NCBI GenBank assembly: GCA_029243025.1
Contig: JAQWSU010000002.1
Coordinates: 228,955 to 292,954 of the forward strand
Source of the DNA: Pirellulaceae bacterium
GTDB lineage: Bacteria > Planctomycetota > Planctomycetia > Pirellulales > Pirellulaceae
Direction: 5' to 3'
Length of the DNA stretch: 64,000 nucleotides
Under the pieces are notes generated by a model. That model saw only the letters and a program-made list of their open reading frames with translations. It was not told the DNA's origin and did no database searches. Position numbers and translations under genes: made by a program. Below, piece after piece: positions 19,563 through 28,437 of this stretch; positions within the stretch are counted from its first letter, which is position 1, and every line of letters begins with the position of its first letter.

Positions 19563-21449
19563 TCAAGCGGCACGCGCCAGTTTCGGAGCCGATGTTTCAT
19601 TTTGGCGGTATTGAGGAACAGCTTCTGAGAGTTGGGCTACCACACCCGTGTTACCCCGATGAGCCGTTTGACTCATTTGGAGGATTGAATTGCTGATCTC
19701 CGCGTATTGAGTGGGAGTTGATTCGGCGATCATGATTTTGGGATGGACGGTTGGGAGGTGGTTTTCACCGCTGATATGAAGTTCTTCGAATAATTTTTCG
19801 CCCGGGCGAATTCCGGAAAATTGAATTTCGATATCGCGATCGATTTCAAGTCCCGAAAGATTGATCATCTCATGAGCCAGGTCAACGATTCGGACCGGTT
19901 CTCCCATGTCGAGTACGAAGATCTCACCGCCCTGCCCCATCGCGCCGGCTTGGATAACCAATTGTGACGCTTCCGGGATCGTCATGAAGTAACGTTTCAT
20001 CTGAGGATGGGTCACTGTGACCGGACCACCTTGAGCGATCTGTTCTCGGAAGATTGGCACAACACTGCCAGCTGAATCGAGTACGTTACCAAAGCGGACG
20101 GTGACGAAGTTGCATTGCGAGGACGTCGCCAATGATTGCACGTAGATTTCAGCAACTCGTTTGCAAGCACCCATCACGCTGGTTGGATTGACTGCCTTGT
20201 CGGTCGAAATCATCACGAATGAGCCGACTTTGAAGCGGTCTGCGAGATCGGCCAAGTTGCGTGTGGCGAGCACGATGTTTTTGATCGCTTCGCACGGATT
20301 GGCTTCCATCAAGGGTACATGTTTGTAGGCGGCTGCATGAAAGATGATATCCGGTCGCTCTCTTAAGCAGAGTTGCTCCATGCGAGCTTGATCACCTGCA
20401 TCAGCGATGCAAAATTGCAGATCAATATCGGGTGCAAGTTTTCTCAACTCATGCTCGAGGAAAAACAGTCCGTTCTCACTACGGTCAATTAGGATGAGCT
20501 TACGAGGCTCGAATTGGAGCAACTGGCGGCAGATCTCGGAGCCGATGCTGCCCGCAGCTCCCGTCACCCAGAGAACTTTGTTGTCGAGCCATTGGTGAAG
20601 ACCTCGGATGTCCAGTTGAACGGGATCGCGGCGCAGCAGGTCTTGTATTGAAACGGTTCGAGGACGTAAGTCGACATGTCCGTGGAGCAGTTGTTCGAAG
20701 CTAGGCAGAACCTTGACTTCGACGCCGACAGAACGACCTTTTTCAACGATTTTCCGAACGTCTTTACCGGAGAACTCACCGGCTGTGATGAGGATTTCTC
20801 GAACGGCGTGCCGGGCCGCTAAACGGTCAAGCTGGTCAACGTTTCCCAAGACGGGAATGCCACTGATTCGCGAAGGGAGAGCGTGACTTTGGCCTGCCAG
20901 AAAGCCGACAATATCGTAGCGAATGTTATGGTTTCGTCGAATGGCTCGGAGTAACGCCTCTCCCGAGTCGTTGGCGCCAATAATGAAGGCGCGGATTCCT
21001 GAATTATCAGATCTCAACGACGGGCGATATTCTTCCATGAATCGCGCTGTTGAACGCAGACAGCCGAATACCGCGACCGTTCCAAATGAGTCGAGTAAGA
21101 ATACGCTTCGCGGAATTACGACATCCGGGATGAATAGGAATGCTGTCAGCACCAATACCAGAGAGCTTGCGATTGTTGCTTGGGAAAGCGTGATCAAATC
21201 ATGGAATGTTAGAAAACGATTCCAGCCTTGGTAGATTCCAAATCTGCTGAAGATCGCCACCTTGATCAGAATAACCCAAATGAGCGTTCGTTGAATGTGG
21301 GACGCCGTGAAGTCATCAATGTTTCCCTCAAATCGTAACCAATAGGATGCGATCTGAATTATCGCGATGAGCGGTATCGAGGCAATCATGTAGGCGATTG
21401 CGTGGTGTTTTTGGATGCTCTTTTTGAGGCGCTGGAAAAGACTAATCAT
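19563..21449 (-). CDS. FlaA1/CapD-type nucleoside-diphosphate-sugar 4,6-dehydratase (polysaccharide biosynthesis)
   Basis: The ATG at 21449 (MISLFQRLKK) is preferred over a TTG at 21521. The protein is 628 residues, normal for membrane-bound WbpM/PglF-like enzymes. Four N-terminal membrane helices are followed by a CoA-binding-like Rossmann region (FIIGANDSGEALL) and a second NAD-binding domain with GAAGSIG (297-303). The catalytic region reads STDKAVNPTSVMGACKR. As in other members of this group, the usual YxxxK tyrosine is replaced by Met. It probably makes a UDP-4-keto-6-deoxyhexose precursor for exopolysaccharide. It follows the Wza-like gene with a 75-base gap. Confidence 0.92.
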   Translation of the reverse strand: MISLFQRLKKSIQKHHAIAYMIASIPLIAIIQIASYWLRFEGNIDDFTASHIQRTLIWVILIKVAIFSRFGIYQGWNRFLTFHDLITLSQATIASSLVLVLTAFLFIPDVVIPRSVFLLDSFGTVAVFGCLRSTARFMEEYRPSLRSDNSGIRAFIIGANDSGEALLRAIRRNHNIRYDIVGFLAGQSHALPSRISGIPVLGNVDQLDRLAARHAVREILITAGEFSGKDVRKIVEKGRSVGVEVKVLPSFEQLLHGHVDLRPRTVSIQDLLRRDPVQLDIRGLHQWLDNKVLWVTGAAGSIGSEICRQLLQFEPRKLILIDRSENGLFFLEHELRKLAPDIDLQFCIADAGDQARMEQLCLRERPDIIFHAAAYKHVPLMEANPCEAIKNIVLATRNLADLADRFKVGSFVMISTDKAVNPTSVMGACKRVAEIYVQSLATSSQCNFVTVRFGNVLDSAGSVVPIFREQIAQGGPVTVTHPQMKRYFMTIPEASQLVIQAGAMGQGGEIFVLDMGEPVRIVDLAHEMINLSGLEIDRDIEIQFSGIRPGEKLFEELHISGENHLPTVHPKIMIAESTPTQYAEISNSILQMSQTAHRGNTGVVAQLSEAVPQYRQNETSAPKLARAA

Positions 21450-21524
21450 GCGTAAGCTTTCAACCTTCTCGCGGCAGGAGCTGAAATGTGCAACGCTCTC
21501 TTTAAATTGAAATGTTAGCAAGGA

Positions 21525-22625
21525 CTAAAAACCTGGAACAGCGCTCGAAAAGCCGAATCGGACAAAGCTTCTTACTGTCTCAACCACGAACGTCGATGGT
21601 GTTTCTTCAACAGTGATGGTATCTCCTGAAGCAAGAACCAGATTCTCCTTGCCGTTGGTTTTTGCCGCTTTGACCGATACTTCAATGACGATGGGATCCG
21701 TTTCTCCTTCGATGCTGCGAATCACGCGAACTTTGTCTGCAATCGAAACCGTGCGACCCCCAGCGAGTGCGATAGCGTCGAGTACTCGCAGGGTTTCGTC
21801 CTTCGGCAATTCGTAATAGTCGGGACGTTTGACCAAGCCGATAACGCTGATCGAATGGTTGGGGCGTTCGGTCACCATGACGATGCTGCCGTCTTCCACA
21901 TGCAGGTCGACTCCCTCTTGTGAAGATTCCGTCAGGTCGATCTGGGTGATCCGCTGGGGAATCTCAGGAGCCTGCTCAAAAGACGCCAATATGACGCCTT
22001 CATAACGGGCGTTGTTGGAAAGTTGCCGCATGCCATTTGGGTGTCGAAGTTCGACCATTGTTCCTGCGTCGTCGTTCAACCCGCCCGCTGCGACGATCGC
22101 GGCGAGGAGATCACTGCCCGCCGCCGGCAATTCGTAGACACCAGGTTCTTTCACGGCTCCTACAACGCGGACCCGAATCATACGACGTTGCTTCATCAGT
22201 ACCGAAACGTGTGGGTGGCGATAGATTTCCCGGTCGATGCTCAGTTGGCGAATCACTTGTTCTGAAGCGGCCAAGGTAAATCCGGTGAGCTGGGCCGAAC
22301 CAACTAATGGGATGTCAATCTCACCCCGGTCGCTTACACGTAACGTCCATGTGGTGGGCTCAGTCTCTTCAATTCCTGTTGAAACTTGCACATTCAACAC
22401 ATCGCCGGGGTAAATCAAGTCTTCGTTGATCGAATGACTTGCAATCGCTGTCAGGTCGACTGCGGCAGTATTGAGCTCTGGAGAGCTTCTGAGGTACTCG
22501 GGAAGTGATGCGCCTTGATAGTCCACGCCAGAACGGCATCCGAGTCCCAGCAACAAGGCAATGCAGAGGACTCCCGTTCTTAGGTGGCAAAGAGGTAAAT
22601 TCGTGGTGTTACCGGGGTGTACCAT
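21525..22625 (-). CDS. Wza-like polysaccharide export lipoprotein with SLBB domains
   Basis: The start is taken as the ATG at 22625; a GTG at 22646 is possible. The 366-residue protein has a signal peptide ending in a lipobox (LLGLGC), so it is likely an outer-membrane lipoprotein. A poly_export domain (EDLIYPGDVLNVQVS, then DRGEIDIPLVGSAQLTG) is followed by SLBB-type repeats (RVRVVGAVKEPGVYELPAA; SVIGLVKRPDYYELPKD). These features fit the periplasmic/outer-membrane channel of a Wza-type capsule or exopolysaccharide export system. The inner-membrane copolymerase (Wzc-like) is not in the window. Confidence 0.9.
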   Translation of the reverse strand: MVHPGNTTNLPLCHLRTGVLCIALLLGLGCRSGVDYQGASLPEYLRSSPELNTAAVDLTAIASHSINEDLIYPGDVLNVQVSTGIEETEPTTWTLRVSDRGEIDIPLVGSAQLTGFTLAASEQVIRQLSIDREIYRHPHVSVLMKQRRMIRVRVVGAVKEPGVYELPAAGSDLLAAIVAAGGLNDDAGTMVELRHPNGMRQLSNNARYEGVILASFEQAPEIPQRITQIDLTESSQEGVDLHVEDGSIVMVTERPNHSISVIGLVKRPDYYELPKDETLRVLDAIALAGGRTVSIADKVRVIRSIEGETDPIVIEVSVKAAKTNGKENLVLASGDTITVEETPSTFVVETVRSFVRFGFSSAVPGF

Positions 22626-22679
22626 TTTGGCTACTTCGTGATTCACAAGGACGAGCTTGGCATTTTAGGCCCAACGAAA

Positions 22680-23219
22680 TTAGCTGCCGGAAGACTTGTC
22701 TTTCGATTGGTGTATTGCCAGTGGAATGGCAATGGCGGCGGCGACAAGAGCGGTCATCAGGATCGGGTCGGATCGAAATATTTCTCGAATAGGCCGCTGG
22801 CCACGTGCGATGCGTGTGTCGTTCACGATCAAGAGGCTTTGTGAAGCCGACGGAGGAGCTGCCGCTTTTGTCCACAATCGACACATGCAGATCCCCTGAT
22901 CCGTTTCCAGGCGATAGATTCCACCGGCCAGTTTCTGGAATGTGTGTTCCCCGCGGTTGTTGGTAACTCCGAGGGTTGACTGGGGTGATGCTGAAAAATC
23001 ATCACGCGTCAATTTGATTTGGCTCTGGGGGATCCGCTGGCCCTGACCATCAACGACGACGACTCGAAGTTTGCCCTGAGCATTCAATTGAATGTCATGC
23101 ACCTGGGGACGTTTGGCGGGGGCCTTCGGAGCCTGCGCCACGACGTGTGTCGGGAGAATCAAGCTGAACAAGGCGAAACCGATGGCACATGTGCGTGCCC
23201 GTTGTAATGCGCGTAACAT
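22680..23219 (-). CDS. Small secreted, C-terminally anchored protein with carboxypeptidase-regulatory-like domain (paralogue 1)
   Basis: The ATG at 23219 has GGGAG upstream and begins a signal peptide (RTCAIGFALFSLILPTHVVAQA). The 179-residue protein has a middle beta-sandwich-like region: LNAQGKLRVVVVDGQGQRIPQSQI, then GVTNNRGEHTFQKLAGGIYRLE. This fits a carboxypeptidase-regulatory (CarboxypepD_reg/SpaA-like) fold. Near the C-terminus is a single hydrophobic helix (ILMTALVAAAIAIPLAI) followed by a polar tail ending SSGS. The same plan occurs in the gene at 23732-24301. It lies immediately upstream of the Wza-like gene on the same strand and may be part of the exopolysaccharide system. The function is unknown. 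Confidence 0.75.
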   Translation of the reverse strand: MLRALQRARTCAIGFALFSLILPTHVVAQAPKAPAKRPQVHDIQLNAQGKLRVVVVDGQGQRIPQSQIKLTRDDFSASPQSTLGVTNNRGEHTFQKLAGGIYRLETDQGICMCRLWTKAAAPPSASQSLLIVNDTRIARGQRPIREIFRSDPILMTALVAAAIAIPLAIHQSKDKSSGS

Positions 23220-23731
23220 GAAAACTCCCTGTTGAAATCTGTACGGTTCCGTAGACCAATTTCGCATTCCGTTACCCTCGACTGGCCTTGGGCACGTTTT
23301 TGCGACAATGGTGTCGTGGTCGGTAGTCATCGATCGTTATCTGCTTTTGAGCGTTGGTTGGTCGGACGTTATGGGGACAGTCAAATGCTCGCTGCCGGTT
23401 GCGCCTCAGATCCAATGTTTCCAAGACCCTCAACGAATTACGCTCTGAAGCGGAGACGAAAGGACAATCTTGAATGGACTTTAATCGTCATTGCGATCTA
23501 CGAAATAGAAGTGACCGTAGTCGCTGGAATTAAAATCCGCAGGATGTTAACGAAAAAGTTCGTTAGAAAGAATAGCAATCGCGGTAGAACTTTGCCGATG
23601 CGGGTGGCTGGCCATTCGGGAGATACGAAAGATTGCGCCGCTTGTTTTTTACGGGCAACGATGGCCAATAGCAAACGCCAGCAAGACACGATAGACTTGC
23701 TGGCGCCGGTGGACTGTGAGATTTTTTTCTG
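23220..23731. other. Intergenic region between the two paralogues
   Basis: About 510 bases contain only an implausible plus-strand frame (23232-23735, Arg/Cys-rich, no binding site). The region presumably carries the promoter of the downstream minus-strand gene and the terminator of the upstream one. Confidence 0.5.
23676..23705 (-). terminator. Perfect 10-bp stem hairpin downstream of the second paralogue
   Basis: CGCCAGCAAG (23676-23685) and CTTGCTGGCG (23696-23705) form a perfect stem with a 10-base loop, about 27 bases past the stop of the minus-strand gene ending at 23732. The following T run is short (GTTTGC), so it may be a weak terminator or a transcript-stabilising hairpin. Confidence 0.55.
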
Positions 23732-24301
23732 TTAGCTGCCGCTTTCATCGTCGTTGTTTGTGATGATGATCGGCACAGCAATGCCTGCTGCGATGGCAGT
23801 TCCAAATAGCCAAGGGTTGTTGAGGCTTCGCATGATCGCACCGTTATAGTGTCCGGCACCAATTCCCATCTGACGGTTGGGTCTGCAACGATTTTGGCCT
23901 CGCAAGGCGTCGCCGCTGACGAGCAACACGGCATCTTTACAGGCGGGCGGGGCGCTGTTAGGGGTCCAGACACGATAAATGCCGCCCGCGTCGGCTCCCG
24001 CAACCTGGTAAATACCGCCGCGGAGTCCGTCGAAGCTGAAGTCACCTTGGTGGTTGGTTTGAACTTGGGACAGTTGTTTACCTCGAGCCTGGAGGATGAC
24101 CAGGCTATTCGGCAGAGGTTTGCCCTGCCGATCGACCAATTGGCCTCGTAAGCGGCCTTGGCTATCCAGGCGAACGTCTTGTGAAACGTTTGCTTGGGGA
24201 GCGGCCGGTGTTGCTGCATGCACTGCTGGGACACCGGAGCTGACAAGGGATAAGCACGACAGTATGACCAGGAGTTGTCGATGAGTTTTTAACAACCTCA
24301 T
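23732..24301 (-). CDS. Small secreted, C-terminally anchored protein with carboxypeptidase-regulatory-like domain (paralogue 2)
   Basis: The ATG at 24301 is preceded by GAGGA. The 189-residue protein has a signal peptide (LLVILSCLSLVSSGVPAVHA). A beta-rich region follows (RLDSQGRLRGQLVDRQGKPLPNS; QTNHQGDFSFDGLRGGIYQV) that aligns by eye with paralogue 1, including GGIYR and VWTP/LWTK. It ends with a hydrophobic helix (LFGTAIAAGIAVPIIIT) and an acidic tail ending ESGS. Two paralogues in tandem, 510 bases apart, both beside polysaccharide genes, suggest envelope components, perhaps in the extracellular matrix. There is no catalytic motif. Confidence 0.75.
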   Translation of the reverse strand: MRLLKTHRQLLVILSCLSLVSSGVPAVHAATPAAPQANVSQDVRLDSQGRLRGQLVDRQGKPLPNSLVILQARGKQLSQVQTNHQGDFSFDGLRGGIYQVAGADAGGIYRVWTPNSAPPACKDAVLLVSGDALRGQNRCRPNRQMGIGAGHYNGAIMRSLNNPWLFGTAIAAGIAVPIIITNNDDESGS

Positions 24302-24611
24302 GGGAAATCCTCTTTTGCGTGAGAGTGTCATTTATCGTTGCGATCGCCCTGCTCGCAAGCAGGGGCATGCCAGCGACCTTTCGGGCTAGGTTGACGTTGT
24401 CAATTAGGTATCGGCTGCGGGCGATGCGATTCTAAAGCGATCTCTGGCTATGAGGAGGGATTGAGTGGGTTGCTGCCATTGGCCGACAGCGTTGGCTGTT
24501 TGCGAACTGGTATCACTTGACGCCCCTGCCCCGTTGGATTACTTACGCCCATTTCCAGTACAGCATCGAGGGGCGGAATTTTAGCTCCGGCAGCGAAAAC
24601 GGGGTGGGTTC
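24302..24611. other. Intergenic region between divergent genes
   Basis: About 310 bases separate paralogue 2 (minus) from the glycosyltransferase (plus). I see no gene. It presumably holds both promoters. Confidence 0.4.
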
Positions 24612-25805
24612 ATGATTCGGTTAGTTCACGTCACAACGGTACCCCAGACGGCCACATCGTTTTTGTCGGGGCAACTGGCTTGGTTGAAGCAGCATGGATT
24701 TGAGATCACGGTGGTGACGTCGCCAGGTACTGAGATGGTTGAATTTGCGGAGCGAGAGGGTATTGGAAGTCGATCGCTAGCGATGAAGCGAGCTATTTCT
24801 CCGGGGGCCGATCTGGTCTCGCTGGCTCGTTTGATCTCTGTTTTTCAGGAAATTAATCCGCAGATTGTCCATGCACACACGCCCAAGGCGGGCTTGCTGG
24901 CGATGCTGGCTGCTGCCTGTTGTCGGATTCCCATTCGAATTTATCATCTACACGGACTCCGATACGAGTCGGCTGTGGGATGGAAACGTGCGTTGCTACA
25001 GTCGGCTGAGAAGGTTGCTAATCGATTTGCCACCGACGTTCTTTGTGTGAGTCCATCGGTCAAGCGGCAGGCGGTGTGCGATGGACTTTTTCCGGAGTCG
25101 GCAGCTAATGTGCTCGCTAAGGGGAGCATCAACGGAGTTGATTCGCAACGTTTTAATCCAGATCGAGAAGTGGTTTTGCATCGTGCTTTAGTGCGGAAGC
25201 GTCTGGGGATCCCGTCGCAAGCCACGGTATTGGGGTTCGTGGGGCGGATGGTGCAGGATAAGGGGATTTCTGAGCTTGTTCGGGCGTGGCGTCAACTTCG
25301 AGACGAGTTTCCTGAGTTGCACCTGTTGCTGGTGGGACCCTTCGAAGACGGCGGTGCCGTGTCTCTCTCATTGCAGTCCGAATTGAAGGCCGATTGTCGC
25401 GTGCATCTGCCAGGGCTCGACTGGAATGCGATTCCCTACTACACCGCAATGGATCTGTTTACCTTGCCATCTTATCGAGAGGGATTGCCAACCGTTCTGC
25501 TGGAAGCAGCCGCGATGCGATTGCCGGTCGTTGCTACTCGAGTCACGGGCTGTGTTGATGCGGTTGTTGAGGGGGAAACCGGTCTGCTTGTGTCACGTGG
25601 TGATGCTGGTCAGCTTGCCAAGGCGATTCGCCACTACGTCCGAAATTCGGAATTGCGGCAACGTCATGGGGTGGCTGCGAGAGCGCGAATTGTCAGCGAT
25701 TATCAGCCACTTGCTGTCTGGCAGAGCCTCTATTCGCATTACCTTCAGTTGCTTGATCGAAAGGGTAATGCCAAACTTCACCGCGCTGGCTTGCAGTTGA
25801 GTTGA
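24612..25805 (+). CDS. Glycosyltransferase, GT4 family
   Basis: This 397-residue protein is of usual GT4 length. The N-terminal acceptor domain starts IRLVHVTTVPQTATSFLSGQ, followed by INPQIVHAHTPKAGLLA. The C-terminal donor-binding domain shows GFVGRMVQDKGI, LLLVGPFEDGG and the E-x7-E-type motif YREGLPTVLLEAA, which binds nucleotide-sugar. It retains the anomeric configuration, as all GT4 enzymes do. The context with a dehydratase and export lipoprotein points to assembly of an exopolysaccharide on a lipid carrier. The specific sugar is unknown. The start is an ATG with GGTGGG upstream. Confidence 0.92.
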   Translation: MIRLVHVTTVPQTATSFLSGQLAWLKQHGFEITVVTSPGTEMVEFAEREGIGSRSLAMKRAISPGADLVSLARLISVFQEINPQIVHAHTPKAGLLAMLAAACCRIPIRIYHLHGLRYESAVGWKRALLQSAEKVANRFATDVLCVSPSVKRQAVCDGLFPESAANVLAKGSINGVDSQRFNPDREVVLHRALVRKRLGIPSQATVLGFVGRMVQDKGISELVRAWRQLRDEFPELHLLLVGPFEDGGAVSLSLQSELKADCRVHLPGLDWNAIPYYTAMDLFTLPSYREGLPTVLLEAAAMRLPVVATRVTGCVDAVVEGETGLLVSRGDAGQLAKAIRHYVRNSELRQRHGVAARARIVSDYQPLAVWQSLYSHYLQLLDRKGNAKLHRAGLQLS

Positions 25806-25881
25806 TCTGATTTGCTCAGTTGCGGTTTGCAACAGCGACGGTCGTTCGATCGCTGAGTATTGTGAGGGCGGCGCATAAGCA

Positions 25882-25905
25882 CAGCCAACGATCTGACGTT
25901 GGCTG
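25882..25905. terminator. Bidirectional hairpin between convergent genes
   Basis: CAGCCAACG (25882-25890) and CGTTGGCTG (25897-25905) form a perfect 9-bp stem with a six-base loop, midway between the glycosyltransferase stop (25805) and the stop of the minus-strand gene (25931). The T runs are weak, so it may act as a transcript-end hairpin for both genes. Confidence 0.5.
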
Positions 25906-25930
25906 TTGTTGGAAGGGCTGCAGCGTTTTG

Positions 25931-26359
25931 TTAGTAGCCCGGTTTGGGCAGGGCGAGGAAATCGGAGACAGTAGCCGGTTTTTCAGGGACCGGCTCTTCC
26001 TTCTTAATCCATGGCAGGATCGATTTTCGTCGCGCTGTGCGGACCTCCTGGTCGATCTTACTCGCCGATTGCTTGATCGTATTCGACGATTGACGCACTC
26101 GGTCTTGGGTGTCTGGCATCAGCCAAGAAGGGACCAACGCCTTGGATTTGGCAAAAAACGCTTTCGTGCCGGTGTTTAACTTGGACAGTGTCGAGGGTTT
26201 CGATTTTGCCTTGGATTTTGAGGGCATCTGAGGCATTTTGGGAATAAAGCTCTTAATGGACCATTTGGATGGCTCTTGTGGCTTCGCTTGCGCCCGGGCA
26301 GTTGCAGTCGTGAGCAGGGCCAGGGTCACAGCTACGAGGCAAAGACGTACGAACGTCAT
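25931..26359 (-). CDS. Small secreted basic protein, unknown function
   Basis: The ATG at 26359 with AGGAG upstream begins a clear signal peptide (MTFVRLCLVAVTLALLTTATARAQ). The frame is open much further upstream, but without supporting features. The 142-residue product is rich in Lys, Ser and Pro (SKSKAKSKPSTLSK), followed by a predicted amphipathic helix (RVRQSSNTIKQSASKIDQEV). Its C-terminus is LPKPGY. It has no enzymatic motif and no family I recognise. It could be an envelope or matrix protein. It is convergent with the glycosyltransferase and divergent from proC. Confidence 0.6.
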   Translation of the reverse strand: MTFVRLCLVAVTLALLTTATARAQAKPQEPSKWSIKSFIPKMPQMPSKSKAKSKPSTLSKLNTGTKAFFAKSKALVPSWLMPDTQDRVRQSSNTIKQSASKIDQEVRTARRKSILPWIKKEEPVPEKPATVSDFLALPKPGY

Positions 26360-26636
26360 CGGCTCGACTCCTAAGATAGGGACCAGAGTGATAGGTTTCT
26401 TTGATCGAGCCTTGCCGCGAGCGGAAAGAGGCTGCGAATCGCGGCGGAGTGTTTCAGAATTGAGTTGGGATGTCCAGAGCGATTTAACGAAAAAAAGTCG
26501 GTTGTCATCGCCGCTACATTTGATGGGTGGGCGAATCCGTTGTGGCAAATCCGTTGCTTGGTTCTCGCCAACGTCGTAACATGACGCTCCGTCCGAAGGG
26601 GTGTTGGCTTTACCGGCAAATGAGTGGGAAAGTGAG

Positions 26637-27452
26637 ATGATGGATATGCGAATCGGTTTCATCGGCGCGGGGCAGATGGCGCGAGCCCTTGCGAGTGGCT
26701 TTGTAGGATGCGGACTCGTCGAGCCAGGGCGGCTGGTGGTAACTGATATTTCGGAGGAGGCTTGCAAGCAGTTTTCAGCCGATTTGGACGGGGGCATAAT
26801 TGCAAAAGATGCTCGTGCCGTGGTGGATCAGGTGGATATTGTCTTTTTGGCGGTCAAGCCGGTACACGTCTCGGATGTGGCTGATCAGGTGGGGACAATT
26901 CCAACTGAACTTCTGTTCGTATCGATTGCAGCTGGTGTCACGATGGACCGGCTCTGCAAGCTGTTTGGTTCAAATCGAATGGTGCGAGTGATGCCGAACA
27001 CGCCTTGTTTGATAAACGCCGGGGCAAGTGCTTTTTGCGTGGGGGATTCGGTGACGCTCGAAGAGGCGAAAACGGTGAAATCGCTTTTGGATGCCGTGGG
27101 AATCAGTTTGCAAGTACCGGAGGCACTGTTGGATGGCGTGACGGGATTGTCGGGTTCGGGGCCAGCGTTTGTCTTTAAGTTTATTGAAGCTTTGAGTGAT
27201 GGGGGGGTGCGTGTCGGTTTACCTCGTCATATCGCCTTGCAACTCGCTGCTCAAACGGTTGCTGGTGCGGCACAGATGGTTCTTCAATCTGAGGAGCATC
27301 CAGCGGTCTTGAAAGATCGAGTCACAAGTCCTGCTGGCACAACCATCGCCGGAATCGCTGCCTTGGAGCAAGGGGCCTTTCGTGGGACCGTGATGTCTGC
27401 GGTGGAGGCGGCCACGGCGAGATCCAATGAATTAGGGAAATTGGACGATTGA
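26637..27452 (+). CDS. proC: Pyrroline-5-carboxylate reductase
   Basis: The enzyme reduces 1-pyrroline-5-carboxylate to proline with NAD(P)H, the last step of proline synthesis. The protein is 271 residues from the ATG at 26637; an ATG at 26646 would start IGFIGAGQMARAL directly. Visible features are the Rossmann GxGxxA start, VFLAVKPVHV, VRVMPNTPCLINAGASAF, and the C-terminal dimerisation helices with LDGVTGLSGSGPAFVFKFIEAL and VTSPAGTTIAGIAALE. The family's usual length is about 270 residues, so it is complete. Confidence 0.95.
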   Translation: MMDMRIGFIGAGQMARALASGFVGCGLVEPGRLVVTDISEEACKQFSADLDGGIIAKDARAVVDQVDIVFLAVKPVHVSDVADQVGTIPTELLFVSIAAGVTMDRLCKLFGSNRMVRVMPNTPCLINAGASAFCVGDSVTLEEAKTVKSLLDAVGISLQVPEALLDGVTGLSGSGPAFVFKFIEALSDGGVRVGLPRHIALQLAAQTVAGAAQMVLQSEEHPAVLKDRVTSPAGTTIAGIAALEQGAFRGTVMSAVEAATARSNELGKLDD

Positions 27453-27594
27453 GGCTTGGAGCTGCGCGAGTTGAGGGCCCCTGCTGCACAACCGACTGAA
27501 AGCCAGTAAAATGGTGCTTGGAGCATTGGGATTGGGAGATGGGAGAATAGCAGTAAGGTTTCCGAATCGGTGCTGATAGCCGTGTCTCCTCACG

Positions 27595-27858
27595 ATGACC
27601 AACGATTTCGAAAGGACCGAACCATTGTTCTCGATCATCTGCCAGATCGATGATAAGCATATCCCGCTTTACCGCGTGGTTTGGGTCTCGGACCTCCCGC
27701 ATTTTTGTGGGCAAGATGATTGTTCGTACGAGGGACGATACGAGGTTCGGCTGGAGCAGGACGAATCGGTTTGGGCCAATCGGGACGAACGCGATCAAAT
27801 GATTGCAGCTTTGGACGCTTGGCAGGGCGGTATGGGAAGTCCCAAGGATTGGGAGTAG
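27595..27858 (+). CDS. Small conserved-looking hypothetical protein
   Basis: An 87-residue acidic protein beginning MTNDFERTEPLFSII. It has a pattern of beta-strand-like residues (PLYRVVWVSDLPHF; YEVRLEQDESVW) and two Cys (FCGQDDC). The codon use matches the neighbours. The initiation site has no strong ribosome binding site, so the start is uncertain. It lies in the same direction as the next gene, about 33 bases upstream of it, so cotranscription is likely. The function is unknown. Confidence 0.5.
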   Translation: MTNDFERTEPLFSIICQIDDKHIPLYRVVWVSDLPHFCGQDDCSYEGRYEVRLEQDESVWANRDERDQMIAALDAWQGGMGSPKDWE

Positions 27859-27891
27859 AGAGAATCGGCGAAATTAAAAGGGCGGTGAACA

Positions 27892-28386
27892 ATGTCTCTT
27901 TTCGAAAACGATGAATATCAGTGGCGTGAGACTTATTTTATTCTGTTCGAGGAAGAGAATCGACCTCAGGCGGAACAGGTGAGCGGTGCACTCAAGGAAC
28001 TGGATTCACGCTTTGAAGTGATGAACGTAAAAGCCGACGAAGCGGGGAGATTCGAGTCGCTAACATTAGTCTCTCCGGATGACTACGCGGCCATGGATAT
28101 TTCTTTCGTGGTCGGAGACGAGGTGGTTGAACAGACGGCGGAGCTGATTGACGAATTGCTCAAGGCTACTTTCACGGAAGAAGAAAAGTCCGCGATTCGA
28201 AGTCTTGGTGACTGTCGCTGTCGTTTCGACGTCTATCACTTCGAGCAGTTGACATTCGTAGGTCGCGATGGGGAAGGTGAAGAGGATGACTTCATGGACC
28301 CCGGAGCTCTGCTGACGGTGATGGAAAAAATTGCGGAAGTCAGCGACGGAGTCGTTGTCGACCCACAAGCCAACACCATTCTGTAG
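27892..28386 (+). CDS. Conserved hypothetical acidic protein
   Basis: This 164-residue protein starts MSLFENDEYQWRETYFILF with an AAAAGGG region before the ATG. It is strongly acidic, with predicted alternating strands and helices (FEVMNVKADEAGRFESLTLVSPDDYAAMDISFVVGDEVV compressed into one domain). No catalytic motif is visible. It is the second gene of a likely unit with the 87-residue protein, and efpL follows in the same direction after about 50 bases. I suspect a planctomycete-specific family. Confidence 0.6.
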   Translation: MSLFENDEYQWRETYFILFEEENRPQAEQVSGALKELDSRFEVMNVKADEAGRFESLTLVSPDDYAAMDISFVVGDEVVEQTAELIDELLKATFTEEEKSAIRSLGDCRCRFDVYHFEQLTFVGRDGEGEEDDFMDPGALLTVMEKIAEVSDGVVVDPQANTIL

Positions 28387-28437
28387 ACGTCCAACACGGG
28401 CGGTTCGCAATAACACCTCCATTTCTATGGCCAAAAT

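Noticed and set aside
23232..23735. Plus-strand frame of 167 residues between the two paralogues
   Set aside because: Cys/Arg-rich translation with no binding site; it overlaps a perfect hairpin.
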